From NCBI RefSeq assembly GCF_026914265.1, contig NC_069134.1:14229205-14293204 (forward strand): 64,000 nt of DNA. The letters are read 5' to 3'. Every line of letters starts with the position of its first letter. Positions within the stretch are counted from its first letter, which is position 1. Under the pieces are notes generated by a model. It made no database searches. It was not told where the DNA came from and was given only the letters and a program-made list of their open reading frames with translations. The stretch is from Mya arenaria (Eukaryota; Mollusca; Bivalvia; Myida; Myidae). Positions 39,701 through 48,785 of the stretch are shown piece after piece. The position numbers were made by a program, and so were the translations under genes.

Positions 39701-42198
39701 GCCTAACTCCTGGAGGTATAAAGCGCCACCTACCTGCCTATGTGAGCCTAACTCCTTGAGGTTTAAAGCGCCACCTACCTGCCTATGTGAGCATAACTCC
39801 TTGAGGTTTAAAGCGCCACCTACCTGCCTATGTCAGCCTAACTCCTGGAGGTATAAAGCGCCACCTACCTGCCTATGTGAGCCTGCCGTACAGAGTCTGC
39901 GTCCAACGTCTCCCCTGAGACGTAGCCGTAAGCAATCCCGTTGTTGAACGTCGCGTACAGCGGTGCGCAAAGCCCACGTGCGTGTAGTGTCTGTATATAA
40001 TTATTATAATTATGCGGATATATGCATGGTCAGCGTTACATGAAAAAGTATCATGTGGCATAATGATCTGGCATAATATCTTAATCACCTCCTATTTCAT
40101 CACGTTTATGTCATGATACCATTCATGTAGAATGCGTGTTTTTTATTCCGGAATTTGAAATTAAATATCAGAACATTTGAAGCGAAAGTCAGCTGCTAAA
40201 AGTTTATACAGACACATACTAGATTCTACCACGGTAAAATATAATGGCATGATACCTTAATGATTTCCTTCTCCAAGACCCTGTCCGTGAATAGTTCTGT
40301 ACCGACTCCATTGATACGGATTAAAACCGTTTCGCCCAACTGGTCGTATAGGTAATAACCGTAAAGTTGGTTAGAAATACCGTTACTAAACACCTGCCGA
40401 AAAAATAAATTCTGAAAACGAGCGCCTTCATACAATAAAGTGGGTTTGAAGGGATGAGATTGAAAAACACATTTGCGACTAAACAAAAAAGGTTAAAGAA
40501 TAGTTTTATATTCGTCCAAACGACACGTATAATTCAAACGAGTTTTTTTTGAGTCTTGAGCCTGTAAGACTGAACTTTGATAATTAAAGAAATTTGTTAA
40601 CACCTACGTTTTCAGGAAGTAAATTGTAGTAACAAAATTTTATTTTATTCATCTTTCTTATTTGTAATGATACCATTGGATGATGTAAATATTTTTTTTC
40701 GTAAACACACACAGTAACCATTTTTTTGCAGATGAGTGTAAAACTGATTTGGAAAATAGAACATATTATTCAGAGTGAACAAAATATAGTAAACTGCCTA
40801 CCATGTAGCGAAGGATATGTTTTACCTTTGCAAAAGTATGTACCCTTAACAAATGACAATGGATTCGTCGAAGGTTGAAATGTTTGACCTTTGCCATCCA
40901 CTTGGGTATTTTGAAAGAGCCTTGTGAGGGGAAACCAAGAACTTCCCACAATAATCACGGTAATAGTTTAAGCAGTCTCATTGCAACATTCCCAATCTTG
41001 CAGATAATTTTTGATGGTTTGCGTTGTACATGAAATACTATTTTTCAAGATTTTCGTCCACGTGTTTTTATCTGTAGTGACCTACAAACTATAGAAAACA
41101 TACCGCCGTTACTTGTGTACACTCATTAGTCGGCGCCCTTTTAGTCGGCGCCCAGAAGGGCGCCGACTATATTTGATATTACTTTAGAAATATTCCAACT
41201 TAGGGACTAGTTCATATATTGCAGAACAATGCTTTCAATAGTTTCCACGTTGCATGATAAAATATGAAGTTTAATTTGTTTTATAAAACTTAACACTTTA
41301 ATTGATCATGAAACCTTGACTTATAATAGCCCTGCTTATCGTTTTGATTTTAAATACCAACTCAATCATAGCAACTCGGCCATCTCCGAGATAGATACAG
41401 GCCGAGGTGTTCCGATTGATATATATGAAGGTTACACGGTACTATTAAAATCTCCTTTATGTCTGTAAACCTCCTACGCAGTAATCTCCCTTGGTGACAG
41501 CAAAAATGCCGAGTTTTGAAAAATTAACCTTGAGCTTATTTGTTTGTTTTGAAAATGCCATTCGAAAGAATGAACTCCCGATAATTCCCCTTTAATATAT
41601 AGTATTTTTACCCCCATTCTATATACTCATATGAGTGAAATGTGTTACATAAACTTGTACAAAATATAAAGCAAGGAATTCACAGAACATGCCGGTACAA
41701 ATAAAAGGTGATTTTCATGCTATTGAAATCTATGTATTAGACCATTGACTCTATTTAATCCGAAGAAACGTATGTATATTTTTGTTATTATTCAGTTTTA
41801 ACCGGAGGATTAGCTTGGGGAAAAAATAACCATAATGTCCTTCGAGCATATGTACACCCAACATAAAACAAAATATTATCATTGAAATAATAACCATTTT
41901 TGGTTATCTGCATGCATGTTTTTCTTCTAATTTCATTGCGCCGACTTGATGCTATGCATCAACTTTTTTCTTGTGCTTTATTGGCCCACACATCTCTTTC
42001 ATGGAATTGGCCAGGTTTATCTTTTTCGATAGTTTGAAAAATGTCAAAAATTACCTTAGACTGAATGGTGCCTTCCTTATCCTCTGTAAACCACTCAGGT
42101 CTGATTCCCTTCAGGATTATTTTAACTTCATCGCATACATTGTTACTTATCTTCTCAGCATCAATGGTAAAGTCATGATGTTGGCATGTTCTAGACAT
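21775..42198 (-). CDS. ETNK1: Ethanolamine kinase (ETNK / easily shocked family), nine coding exons, 350 aa
   Basis: Exons on the - strand: 42198-42055, 40393-40256, 39990-39869, 25978-25846, 24811-24694, 24570-24487, 22335-22172, 22029-21956, 21850-21775. All junctions are GT-AG with matching phase, and the total is 350 codons plus TGA. The enzyme phosphorylates ethanolamine with ATP in the cytosol, the first step of the CDP-ethanolamine pathway. Seen: GIRPEWFTED (31-40); VFSNGISNQLYGYYL (49-63), like the family VFTDGITNKLV; FNNGIAYGYVSGETLD (about 111-126); Brenner motif FCHSDLLMNNIVYN (202-215; His204, Asp206, Asn211); FIDY (223-226) and LGNHFNEYAG (238-247). Odd: the family IDYE, HND and YDIGN become IDYV, HSD and YELGN. 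About 5-8 residues typical of the family are absent at the exon 4/5 join, so a small exon may be missed or the exon 4 end may differ. ETNK1 versus ETNK2 cannot be settled. Confidence 0.88.
22480..23560 (+). repeat. 42-bp minisatellite in ETNK intron 6
   Basis: About 25 units. The best-conserved core (22860-23520) has period 42 bp: GATACTGGGTCGTTAGAGCG, then AGTTCTTCAGCGGTAAGAAT(T/G)C. The left part (22480-22860) and the right edge are older, diverged 39-42 bp units with GATACTGAGTCGTTATAACG. Because the period is divisible by three, open frames run through it, but no gene is implied. It sits between ETNK exons 6 (24487) and 7 (22335). Confidence 0.93.
26025..26951. mobile_element. TA-flanked TIR DNA transposon remnant (MITE-like), ETNK intron 3
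   Basis: The terminal inverted repeat CTGTGAAATCATTTAT at the left matches the complement of the right end (ATTAATGATTTCACAG). TA dinucleotides flank both ends (26023-26024, 26952-26953). Both ends also carry TTCGTGG/CCACGAA motifs. No transposase is readable inside. The TA target and TIR fit the Tc1/mariner-pogo superfamily, but the family is not proven. Confidence 0.7.
27028..27180 (+). repeat. Dispersed repeat ending TATCTGTGAGAGTGCAGC, copy 1
   Basis: It shares GCAGATATTTATGCAAAAAT, TTTGCTCTTTCC, GACAAAA and GTAAAAATGGTATATCTGTG with 30735-31120. A partial inverted copy occurs at 38168-38260 (GGTGCACTCTCACAGATT). Probably a MITE fragment. Confidence 0.65.
28890..29440 (+). repeat. Degenerate tandem repeat of about 30 bp
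   Basis: Diverged units around AGCAACCAATGACTTCCTTA, with TTCCATAGCAAC and CAACCACTT variants. C and A rich on +. No coding role is seen. It lies in ETNK intron 3. Confidence 0.6.
29934..30144. mobile_element. MITE with TIR TGCACCAGTCAATTGTAACC, copy 1 (211 bp)
   Basis: The left end TGCACCAGTCAATTGTAACC is mirrored at the right by GGTTACAATTGACATGTGCA. The ends are flanked by TAA and TTA. The interior is GC-rich with CCCC and GGGG runs next to the TIRs. Same family as 55384-55776 and 58260-58329. No coding capacity. Confidence 0.8.
30735..31120 (+). repeat. Dispersed repeat, copies 2 and 3 in tandem
   Basis: Three partial head-to-tail copies of the 27028-27180 repeat, recognised by AATCTGCGATCTGAT, TTGCTCTTTCCAAGACAAA and AGTTGTAAAAATGGTATATC. 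The last (30975-31120) is the most diverged. Confidence 0.6.
31925..35211 (+). mobile_element. 5'-truncated LINE with AP-endonuclease part, reverse transcriptase and C-terminal zinc motif
   Basis: One frame runs from about 31927 to TAA 34969-34971. It is broken only by an in-frame TAA at 33793-33795, right after the catalytic FADDMAI. Order: C-terminal part of the endonuclease (GDLNSRVG near the start, then SSVIDYLL and WSDHAPLHF); reverse transcriptase (EKWTEGVIIPLHKKGS, NNYRGITLVS, AQFGFRKGCSTVDAI, VIYVDLLKCFDSI, GLRQGEVMSPILFSLF, FADDMA); C-terminal cysteine/histidine block (YCLCCNDLDIEDEFHFICVC). The first ~100 endonuclease residues are missing. The 3' end has AATAAAATATC followed by a TTCTG pentamer tail (35190-35211), as in LINEs that end in short tandem repeats. 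It sits in ETNK intron 3 in antisense orientation. It looks fairly young. The clade is not settled. Confidence 0.88.
35215..36990. other. Intronic stretch without recognised features
   Basis: Part of ETNK intron 3. Only low-complexity GTGAGTGAGTGAGTGGATGG-like DNA at 36580-36680 was noted. No exon, RNA gene or repeat family was seen. Confidence 0.6.
36996..37059. repeat. 21-bp perfect inverted repeat
   Basis: The arms at 36996-37016 and 37039-37059 are exact complements (core CAATGTACATGAATACAT) and are separated by 22 bp. It could be the end pair of a very short foldback element. Function unknown. Confidence 0.85.
37095..37245 (+). mobile_element. tRNA-derived SINE head
   Basis: An A-box-like TAGCTCAGTTGGTTA (about 37103-37117) and a B-box-like GGTTCAAGCTCC (about 37152-37163) stand about 35 bp apart, as in tRNA genes. 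The segment cannot fold as a full tRNA and runs on into a non-tRNA body (GGGGCACTTCTCCTCCCAGG). I therefore call a SINE rather than a tRNA gene. Its right side is interrupted by the TIR element at 37247. Confidence 0.6.
37247..37977. mobile_element. TA-flanked TIR element of 731 bp, pogo/Tigger-like ends
   Basis: The left end CAGTCGAAACTCGATGGCTC and the right end GAGCCAACGAGTTTCGACTG are near-exact complements. TA flanks both ends (37245-37246, 37978-37979). The CAGT start and TA target match pogo/Tigger-type elements. The GATATCGAGCC motif recurs near both ends. No transposase frame was seen, so it is non-autonomous. Confidence 0.78.
39342..39884 (-). repeat. 45-bp minisatellite that duplicates the ETNK exon 3 splice donor
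   Basis: Twelve units with a 45-bp period. On the + strand each reads GCGCCACCTACCTGCCTATG, then TGAGCCTAACTCCTTGAGGTTTAAA. On the gene's strand this contains GGCTCACATAGGCAG|GTAGGTGG, which is exactly the end of ETNK exon 3 plus its donor. The right-most unit (near 39868) is the real exon-intron junction, and the other eleven lie in the intron. One copy has GGCAG|GTAAGT (GT at 39643-39642) and one has lost GT (near 39688). The array evidently arose by amplification of the exon end. Confidence 0.9.
41128..41168. repeat. Hairpin of AGTCGGCGCCC copies
   Basis: Two direct copies of AGTCGGCGCCC (41128 and 41143) are followed by the inverted AAGGGCGCCGACT (41156-41168). The first and last pair over 13 bp. 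The GC-rich stem stands out in AT-rich DNA. It lies in ETNK intron 1. Confidence 0.75.
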
Positions 42199-42439
42199 TG
42201 CACACGTTAGTGTGATGTAGTTTCTTTGGATTCACAATTCTTGAAACCTTAAATTTATTGGCAGTTTTAAGTTGAATATTACTCATCATGCACTTGACCT
42301 ACATTTTAAGCACAACTACCTATCCGCTGCGGTCTAACTCACAATAGTTTGATGGGAATGAACTTCTGCTTTCGTGTCATATCAAAGGGTCACACCTACC
42401 AGCGATCTAGGACAAAATAACTATATATAACTATACAAT

Positions 42440-42745
42440 TTACTGCAGTTTAAAGTGACACTCTTAAGTATTCACAATCAATACATACACATGTATAACA
42501 AACATATATTTTGACTGATAAACCTTTAACTTCTGACTATATAATGAATTTATGAAAAATATTAATTACTGATAACAAGATTGTAACTGTGTTTTTGATA
42601 GCAGAAAGCGCAAAAATATTAAATGATTGGTGAACGCTAAAAGATTTACTTTAGCTTTCTCATAAAGTAGAAATACCGTGTTTTATGCCCATTTCTTTCA
42701 AATTAAACTCGATATCCTTCATAAGAACTATTGTTAAAGAGCATC
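42440..42745 (+). mobile_element. MITE-like repeat, copy 1 (AAAGTGACACTCTTA family)
   Basis: Starts TTTAAAGTGACACTCTTA and is homologous throughout to 61545-61900 and to the two halves at 52510-53310 (for example GCAGAAAGCG, ATATTAAATGATTGGTGA, AAAAGATTTACT). Better copies end in GAGTGCATCTTTAA, complementary to the start, which gives imperfect terminal inverted repeats. It lies just upstream of the ETNK start codon. Confidence 0.7.
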
Positions 42746-43225
42746 TTTAACAATGTCAGATAATCTCGTACAGTAATGCCTATTAAAATACTGCATCTGA
42801 AAGTAAAACAAATCAATTTGATCGAAAATAGTTGAGTACGAAAAACATGCCAAGGAAAGTACTCACACGTAAAGTTGCAACAAAAACACGCAGCCTAGAT
42901 GCACATATAAAGCCGGTTCAGCTTAGCACAGTTGGTTTTGCGTTAGTCTACAAGTCAAGGCCCACCACCACATAACAAAGACAGAGGGCCCTAAGCATGT
43001 TTTTCTCAGATGAGATAAAAATAGAATCAAAACTCAAACAATTTAAATCTTGTCTAAATCTGATGTAAATAACTTTTGCTGGATATTAACTCCAGTAATT
43101 GTGCAGAAACTAATTTTCAGAGAATTAAACCATAAAAGGTTTTATGCTGACTGACCGAAGTAACATATATAAATATTTAAATGTCAAATATCAGTTCAGT
43201 TCCACTTTAAGTTAGGTTTAAAACT

Positions 43226-43382
43226 ATAAGTATCTTCCATGGCCGAGAGTGTAAGATAGGACCATCCCGACCCGAGCGTTGGGTGTTTTGCGGAAACGAG
43301 GTTTACCGAGTTTCCGCAAAACACCCTGCGCGAGGGTCGGGATGAACCTATCTTACACGAGCGGCTATGGTAGATGCTTTTT
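43226..43382. repeat. Large near-perfect palindrome, arms about 70 bp
   Basis: The arms meet near 43300. Left GTGTAAGATAGG, CATCCCGACCC, GGGTGTTTTGCGGAAAC; right GTTTCCGCAAAACACCC, GGGTCGGGATG, CCTATCTTACAC. It could form a long cruciform. It abuts the TIR element at 43379. Confidence 0.85.
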
Positions 43383-43827
43383 CTCCCACCTCAGTTAAAC
43401 AAAATTAAGTAAAAATGTATTTTTTTTTAGCTGGAACTCTTTTGTGCTTAGTGAAAATAATTGCGTACGGATATGCGATAATTCGTGGTTGTCATGGATA
43501 TTCGCGCAGTGATTCAGAGTATGTAAATGGTCTGATCGGTCTTTAAAAAGTTCTAAGAAGAGTGAAGCATTATTTCTTGAAAGGTGCGTGAAAACTGTTT
43601 TCTGGTGACATTTGAAGCGAGAAATAATTAATTAGCGTTCTAAATATTGCCACAAGACAAGGTTTCCATGATGTGCTTCAGACGACAGTCTTCAACAAGG
43701 GAGGTAATTACAATGTGGTGACCATTAAAAGAAGTTCCATACGGGCATTTTATCTCCGCCCGTGGGCAAGATAAGAATTTCTAGCATGGTTAAATTAATG
43801 GATTTACTTATCTGAGGTGGGAGAAAA
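43379..43827. mobile_element. 449-bp element with 16-bp perfect terminal inverted repeats
   Basis: TTTTCTCCCACCTCAG at 43379-43394 is the exact complement of CTGAGGTGGGAGAAAA at 43812-43827. The interior has no coding capacity. The adjoining palindrome (43226-43382) and the CGGGCATTTTATCTCCGCCCG hairpin near 43743 may be parts of the same compound element. Family unknown. Confidence 0.65.
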
Positions 43828-44471
43828 GCTCTTCTTTTACTAACATCCCAAAATGATTAAGGTAGGTAGGTCGGCATACTTTTATTTTTTTTCTATTTTT
43901 AATATGCATTTGTACAACTGAAAAGTAGAACCGGAGTGAATACCAATCAAACCACCACAAAGAAGCGTAGCGTCGGGAGGAAATAAAATAGTCGGTCAAG
44001 TAAGTGGAAGCAAACAATTTTTTATCTTGCGCCTTAAATTCAGAGAGCCATATGTTGGGCAATCATCTTCCAAACGGCATATACCTGCAGTTTAATGAGG
44101 TTTTTTTTTACATAAAATGCAATTGTAAAATTGATAGCCTGTCTTAAAACCTCTGTTACTCTTTATATGTTTTGTTCACTCCATCCACATTGATAAAATG
44201 TAACACACTTATGGTAACCAAAATGAGACAGGGTAGCAATATTTCTTGGAAAGTGTTATTCGAATTAATTTGGCCATTATTTTTGATGAGTAAAAAGAGC
44301 CGCAAATCTGTCCATCTTAAACCTTTTAGAAAACTAGTCCATCCAAGAACATGGCTAAATAATAGGTACCATATAAAGAAAACTGGTTGATGTAAGATAG
44401 TTTGTAAACTTTGCCTCAGTTTCTTTTGAGAAACCTTTGCAATGCTAAGACAAAAGAGTTGTGAGTATTAC

Positions 44472-46906
44472 CTTTCTTTCGCCATTACCGCACACTGTGA
44501 TGTGGTCTCTCAGATTGGTTAAGGGAATGCTCTCGCCACATTTTAGACATATCTCCCTGCCTCCTTCACCAATCCTTTCCTGATGAAAACATACTCAAAC
44601 ATACAGTAAAAATAACATCAAAATCTCATGTCAGTCTGGCTAGTGCAGTTGGTAGCATGCTAGTCTACTAGTAAGAGGATTGTGGGTTTAAGCCCAATGA
44701 CCAGCAAAGATATTTGTTGTAAATTGACTGAAGATCACCTGCCTCTCATTTCTGTGGGAAAGCTGTCAGTCACTTGCAAAGTTCTGAGAAGACAAATGGA
44801 TAGATATGGCACCGAGATACATTCTGACAAAGACCAACAGCCTTAAATAGGCATATACATGTAAGAGCTTAAATCAACAGACAATCTTAAATCCAATGCA
44901 AAAATTATGTACAGTTTCACTTACATACATGTAGATACCGGTACTTGTTTACTATATTGGAACAGTTTTATTTATTTTGTATAAAACTCTAAACTTTAAA
45001 TGAAATGGAAAGATTTGAAAAAGCCATTTAGCATACCCATGTAGGTTCATGACTCAACAGAGAACTGGACACTTATGTAATTCGGGTATAACATTTTTTC
45101 TATGAGTTTTCTGAACTTTCTTTATATTTCTGTTTATTGGTTTGGCAATATTAAATAAAAAAAGTCTTTAATTTTCTGATAGACAGATTGACAAATATGC
45201 AGCAGAAACACACCTCTGTCTATTGAAAGCTGACTTTTAATACTACAGATTGAAATGAACATAATTTACATCTATGGTGGCATCCTCCACTGATATGTCC
45301 CTCTGGATTGGCCTGATGAAGCACAGGGCTTGGCCCAACAAACCATTGTCTGCTAGATAGGCCGCGTTATAACCGCCTGGTGGTAATGGAATGATGTCAA
45401 GCTTATTTCTTGATGTTAATGAAGTCCTAAGTAGCTCCAATCCTCCTCCTATGTCCTTCAGTTTTGGGTAGGTTTCCACCAGCTTGTCGAGAAATTGTGC
45501 TTGGTCTGAAGATTGAACAAATGATTTTTTTCCCCCAGACCAGCCTGGAAGAGTCCTGAAAAAGGGAAGGATAGTTGAACTTTTTAGTAAAACTTTTAAG
45601 ATGCCTAAAGTTACAAATTTCTATTGATGTAAATTAAAGATATGATAAAGCTTCAAAAGATTGACTTCATAAAATATCTTATAACATAACAAACTAGAAC
45701 TATCACTAAAGGTGATTAATACCCCCACATGGGTGCTTGGTACTGGAACTGGAAAGCTTAGAATCAATGGCATAAAGTGACATAAGAAACATGGAAATAT
45801 GTATATATTTTTTATTTAATAATATTGTATATATATAGAGAGAAAAGTCGAATTTGACATGTATCTTGTGATGTCACAGTTGTGTACCAAACACTTTTCA
45901 AATCTGTAAAGCCTTTCATGGGGTCCAGAAACTGATTTTCTTTTTTTAGTAACAGTGACGACCTTGACCTTGGCCCCACCAGCCCCAATATCGAACTTGA
46001 CCTGTATCTTCTGATGTTACACCCGTGTACCAAAAAATGTTCAAATCTGTCAAGCCTTTCATGAGTTATCGTCCGGAAACCGTTTTTCTATTTTTAGTAA
46101 CAGTGACCTTGACCTTGGCCCCACCAGCCCCAATATCGAACTTGACCTGTATCTTCTGATGTTACACCTGTGTACCAAAAAAATTTCAATCCTGTCTAGC
46201 CTTTCATGAGTTATTTTTTTTCATATCATTCATTTTACTTTCACTATTTCATTCAAGTACGGTCAATTATAGTTATCAATACTAAGTTATAAAATTGTTT
46301 GATTTTGAAGGCCTCATGTTTGATAATTTTGTACTTAAAGAGTTACCTTTGTTAAAAAGAATTTGAATTGAATTGAACATACACACCTGGCTCATGTCCA
46401 CAACACAACATGTCATCATGGCAAATATTCGACCAATCACAGCACAAACACAACACCATTATGGTGACAATTTTGAGCTTCACAAGCAGTCTCGACAAAA
46501 ATGATTGAAGGGAGTATTTGAAGTATCATGAGTCGACTATGTACTTTTATTTTGTTTGGTTAATAAAAAAGTTATGAAAACATTTAAATTTCATGGCAAA
46601 ATATAAAACTGCATTTACCTGTGTGCAACTACTTAAGGCACAAAATCTGTGAGACCAAAACGAGATGGGTGGTGCTGCTGTTGTACTTGTTCTTCTGCGA
46701 TGATGCCTCCTGTTAGAATAAGGCGCAAACAGAGATCTTGTTGCCACCCGTAGCTGACTTGTGTGCGTGTGTACAGTCGGTCTGATGTACTCTGTCCCAG
46801 CTGTCACAGTCTCTGAATTCTGACCAGGAGCTGTATATGCTTGTTGTTCATGTAGAAGAGCTGCAGCCTCTCGCAGGAGCTGTGAGGCTCGCTGCTGGTT
46901 ACTCAT
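44472..46906 (-). CDS. Partial gene of a G2E3/HECT-like family (N-terminal block plus C2HC zinc motif)
   Basis: Three exon-like pieces on the - strand: 46906-46619 (96 codons from ATG), 45555-45270 and 44579-44472. Piece 1 starts MSNQQRASQLLREAAALL, has an Arg-rich segment (SNRRHHRRR) and ends with FWSHRFCALSS before CAG|GTAAAT. Piece 2 holds YPKLKDIGGGLELLRTSL and GQALCFIRPIQRDI. Piece 3 holds a C2HC motif, CLKCGESIPLTNLRDHITVC, probably ubiquitin-binding-like. This order matches a family often annotated in fish and invertebrates as G2/M-phase E3 ligase-like. That assignment is from memory. Pieces 1 and 2 are out of phase, so a small exon between them is probably unseen. No HECT domain was found before ETNK begins at 42198. 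It may be a truncated copy or one with unrecognised exons. The start is preceded by an acceptor-like TTTTCCTAG. Confidence 0.5.
44632..44860 (+). mobile_element. tRNA-derived SINE
   Basis: A-box-like GGCTAGTGCAGTTGGTAG (from 44637) and B-box-like GTGGGTTTAAGCCCAATG (from 44682) are followed by a non-tRNA body. The spacing resembles a tRNA, but the stems are not complete. It lies between exon pieces 2 and 3 of the G2E3-like gene. The right boundary is approximate. Confidence 0.55.
45845..46215 (+). repeat. 144-bp tandem repeat, about 2.5 copies
   Basis: TCGAACTTGACCTGTATCTT recurs at 45848 (diverged), 45991 and 46136. Each unit carries AACAGTGACCTTGACCTTGG, the reverse-strand form of the AAGGTCAAGGTCAC core of the pearl-like elements. 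It is probably an internal piece of such an element, since no ends were recognised. Confidence 0.75.
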
Positions 46907-47414
46907 TTCGCTAGGAAAATAAAAAAGATGATTTGTATTAAACTTACAATTAAGTCAACATAGTTTTTTGTAAGATACAGTACAAGATAAACAAGCAAGA
47001 ATTAAGCTATATACATCCAGCGTGAATGTGACAAAACTTTGTCTTTGTGGCCTATATCAATGACAAGCCAGCCAGAATTAGATTCACTGTGTGCCTGTTA
47101 AAAGTGTTTGTAAACGACAATAATTTTTGGAAATTCAAGATATGAAAGTAACAAAAACAAAAAATTGAGCTTATCATTCATATAAACTATGTAATAAATA
47201 ACCATATTTGCAGTCTAAAGAATTGCATGTCATTGTCAAATTGGGTTTCGTTTCTGTAATTTTGCTAAGCCATGTGCCACTTGTTTTCTTTTGTCAATGG
47301 AAAGTATAGAAATGTGCTCTCAGTAATTATAACTATAAACTGGTCAAACAAGAAACATAAAAACCATTCATCAGACTCATAAATCAGAGAAAACACAATC
47401 ATTCTCAAATGTTT

Positions 47415-48302
47415 TAAATACAACTTGGGTCGTATGAGGCTGGGGTCAAATATTATTTGATCTCAGTCTCATACCACAGTTACTTGGTATTTGGACAGCA
47501 TTTTTGGCCAGTCGAGCTACCGGATTCGAGCAATTTGGTCCCTGAAGTGATTTCTTGGACTGAGAATAAAAAAAATGTGTTTCAGTACTCTATGATACAC
47601 ATAATAAACAAATAATCCACTTTTGGTGGTTTATTTTTGCATATTAAATATTTTAAAATTTCATACAATCTTTACCATTCACAAGTTATGAAGGTTAGCA
47701 GATTTCGGATTGAGACATATGTATGGAAACGAGCTCAGATCTACAAGATTTTTTTGATAAAACAACTGTATACGTCGCATGCATGTTCAGAAGAAAGTTA
47801 TCTCTAAGGTGCAATCGCTCAACAAGCACAAACTAGTCGCGTTTTCACAAATTTCTTTAATAAATCTGCCAAGAATACTGTTTATTTACTGACTCACAGA
47901 TCTTCGCCAGTAATTTTGACCATGCACACCGGCCGGACCCGGCACGCGCTTTTCAACTTAACGCGCGAACGGGAACCGGGAATATGTTAACCTTGTGACT
48001 GGTACCCGTCCGCGCGTAGAGCCAAAAAGTGCATGCGGGGTTCGGCCCTTGTGCATACTCAAAAGTGAATGATAAAGATTGTATGAAATTTAAAAATATT
48101 TAATATGTAAAATTAAACGACTAAAAGTGGATTATTTGGTTATTATGTGTTACAAAGAGTACTAAATTACATTTTTTTTATGATTCTCAGTCCAAGAGAT
48201 AACCATAGGGACCAATCGCTCGAGTCCTCAGATAGCTCGACTGGCCAAAAATGCAGTCCAAATACCACGTAACTGTGCCTCATACGACCCAAGTTGTTTT
48301 GA
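47415..48302. mobile_element. Long-TIR foldback element, about 890 bp
   Basis: The left arm (about 47415-47690) and the right arm (about 48063-48302) are diverged inverted copies: ACAACTTGGGTCGTATGAGG against CCTCATACGACCCAAGTTGT at the ends, GGCCAGTCGAGCTA against TAGCTCGACTGGCC, and AATAATCCACTTTTGGTGG against the matching right-hand segment. The outer flanks TTTTAAAT and TTTGAAAT could be an 8-bp target duplication with one change. There is no transposase in the unpaired centre. Confidence 0.8.
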
Positions 48303-48619
48303 AATAAGCCTGCTTAATCGCTTGGGTCGAAAAAGCCTATGCCTCTGATTTACTGACCCTTTAAATATAAAAATCCAACATCGAATATTGGCTATGGAGA
48401 AAAAAAACACCAGAATGTTTTGTTACTCACGAATACTCGGGAATGAAAATGCGAGAGAGAAATCAGAAATCGTGGCTTATTCGCTACAATGGGAGGCTAC
48501 TCTAAGCGCCTGTACTAATACAGTCGTATATTTTCGACATTTTCCGTATCCTTTCGTAAAAAAAGCGAAGAAGAGCCATATGTCTGTCTATAACGTCATA
48601 ACATATTGTGACAAATTTA

Positions 48620-48785
48620 GAATGCAGCCAGGCAAGAAAGAAGGATATATATATATACACACAAGACAAGAAAGAACGAATGTTGCGATGGTGAAAATCA
48701 TTGGAATGCAGCCAGGCAAGAAAGAAGGATACATATATACAATGTACACACAAGACATGGATGAAAGAATGTTGCAATGGTGAAA
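48620..48785 (+). repeat. Tandem duplication of about 85 bp
   Basis: AATGCAGCCAGGCAAGAAAG begins both copies (about 48620 and 48705), and both end GTTGC(G/A)ATGGTGAAAA. There are small differences in the internal TA repeats. Confidence 0.8.

Noticed and set aside
39315-39947. 210-codon frame with FKAPPTCLCEPNS repeats on +
   Set aside because: It is antisense to the ETNK exon 3 end and to the 45-bp minisatellite derived from it.
42915-42975. Second tRNA-like stretch (AGCTTAGCACAGTTGG)
   Set aside because: A-box-like only, no convincing B box or stems; probably an old SINE remnant.
48388-48783. 131-codon + frame MAMEKKNTRMFCYS and onward
   Set aside because: Half of it is the 85-bp tandem duplication and part overlaps the foldback element; no domain recognised.
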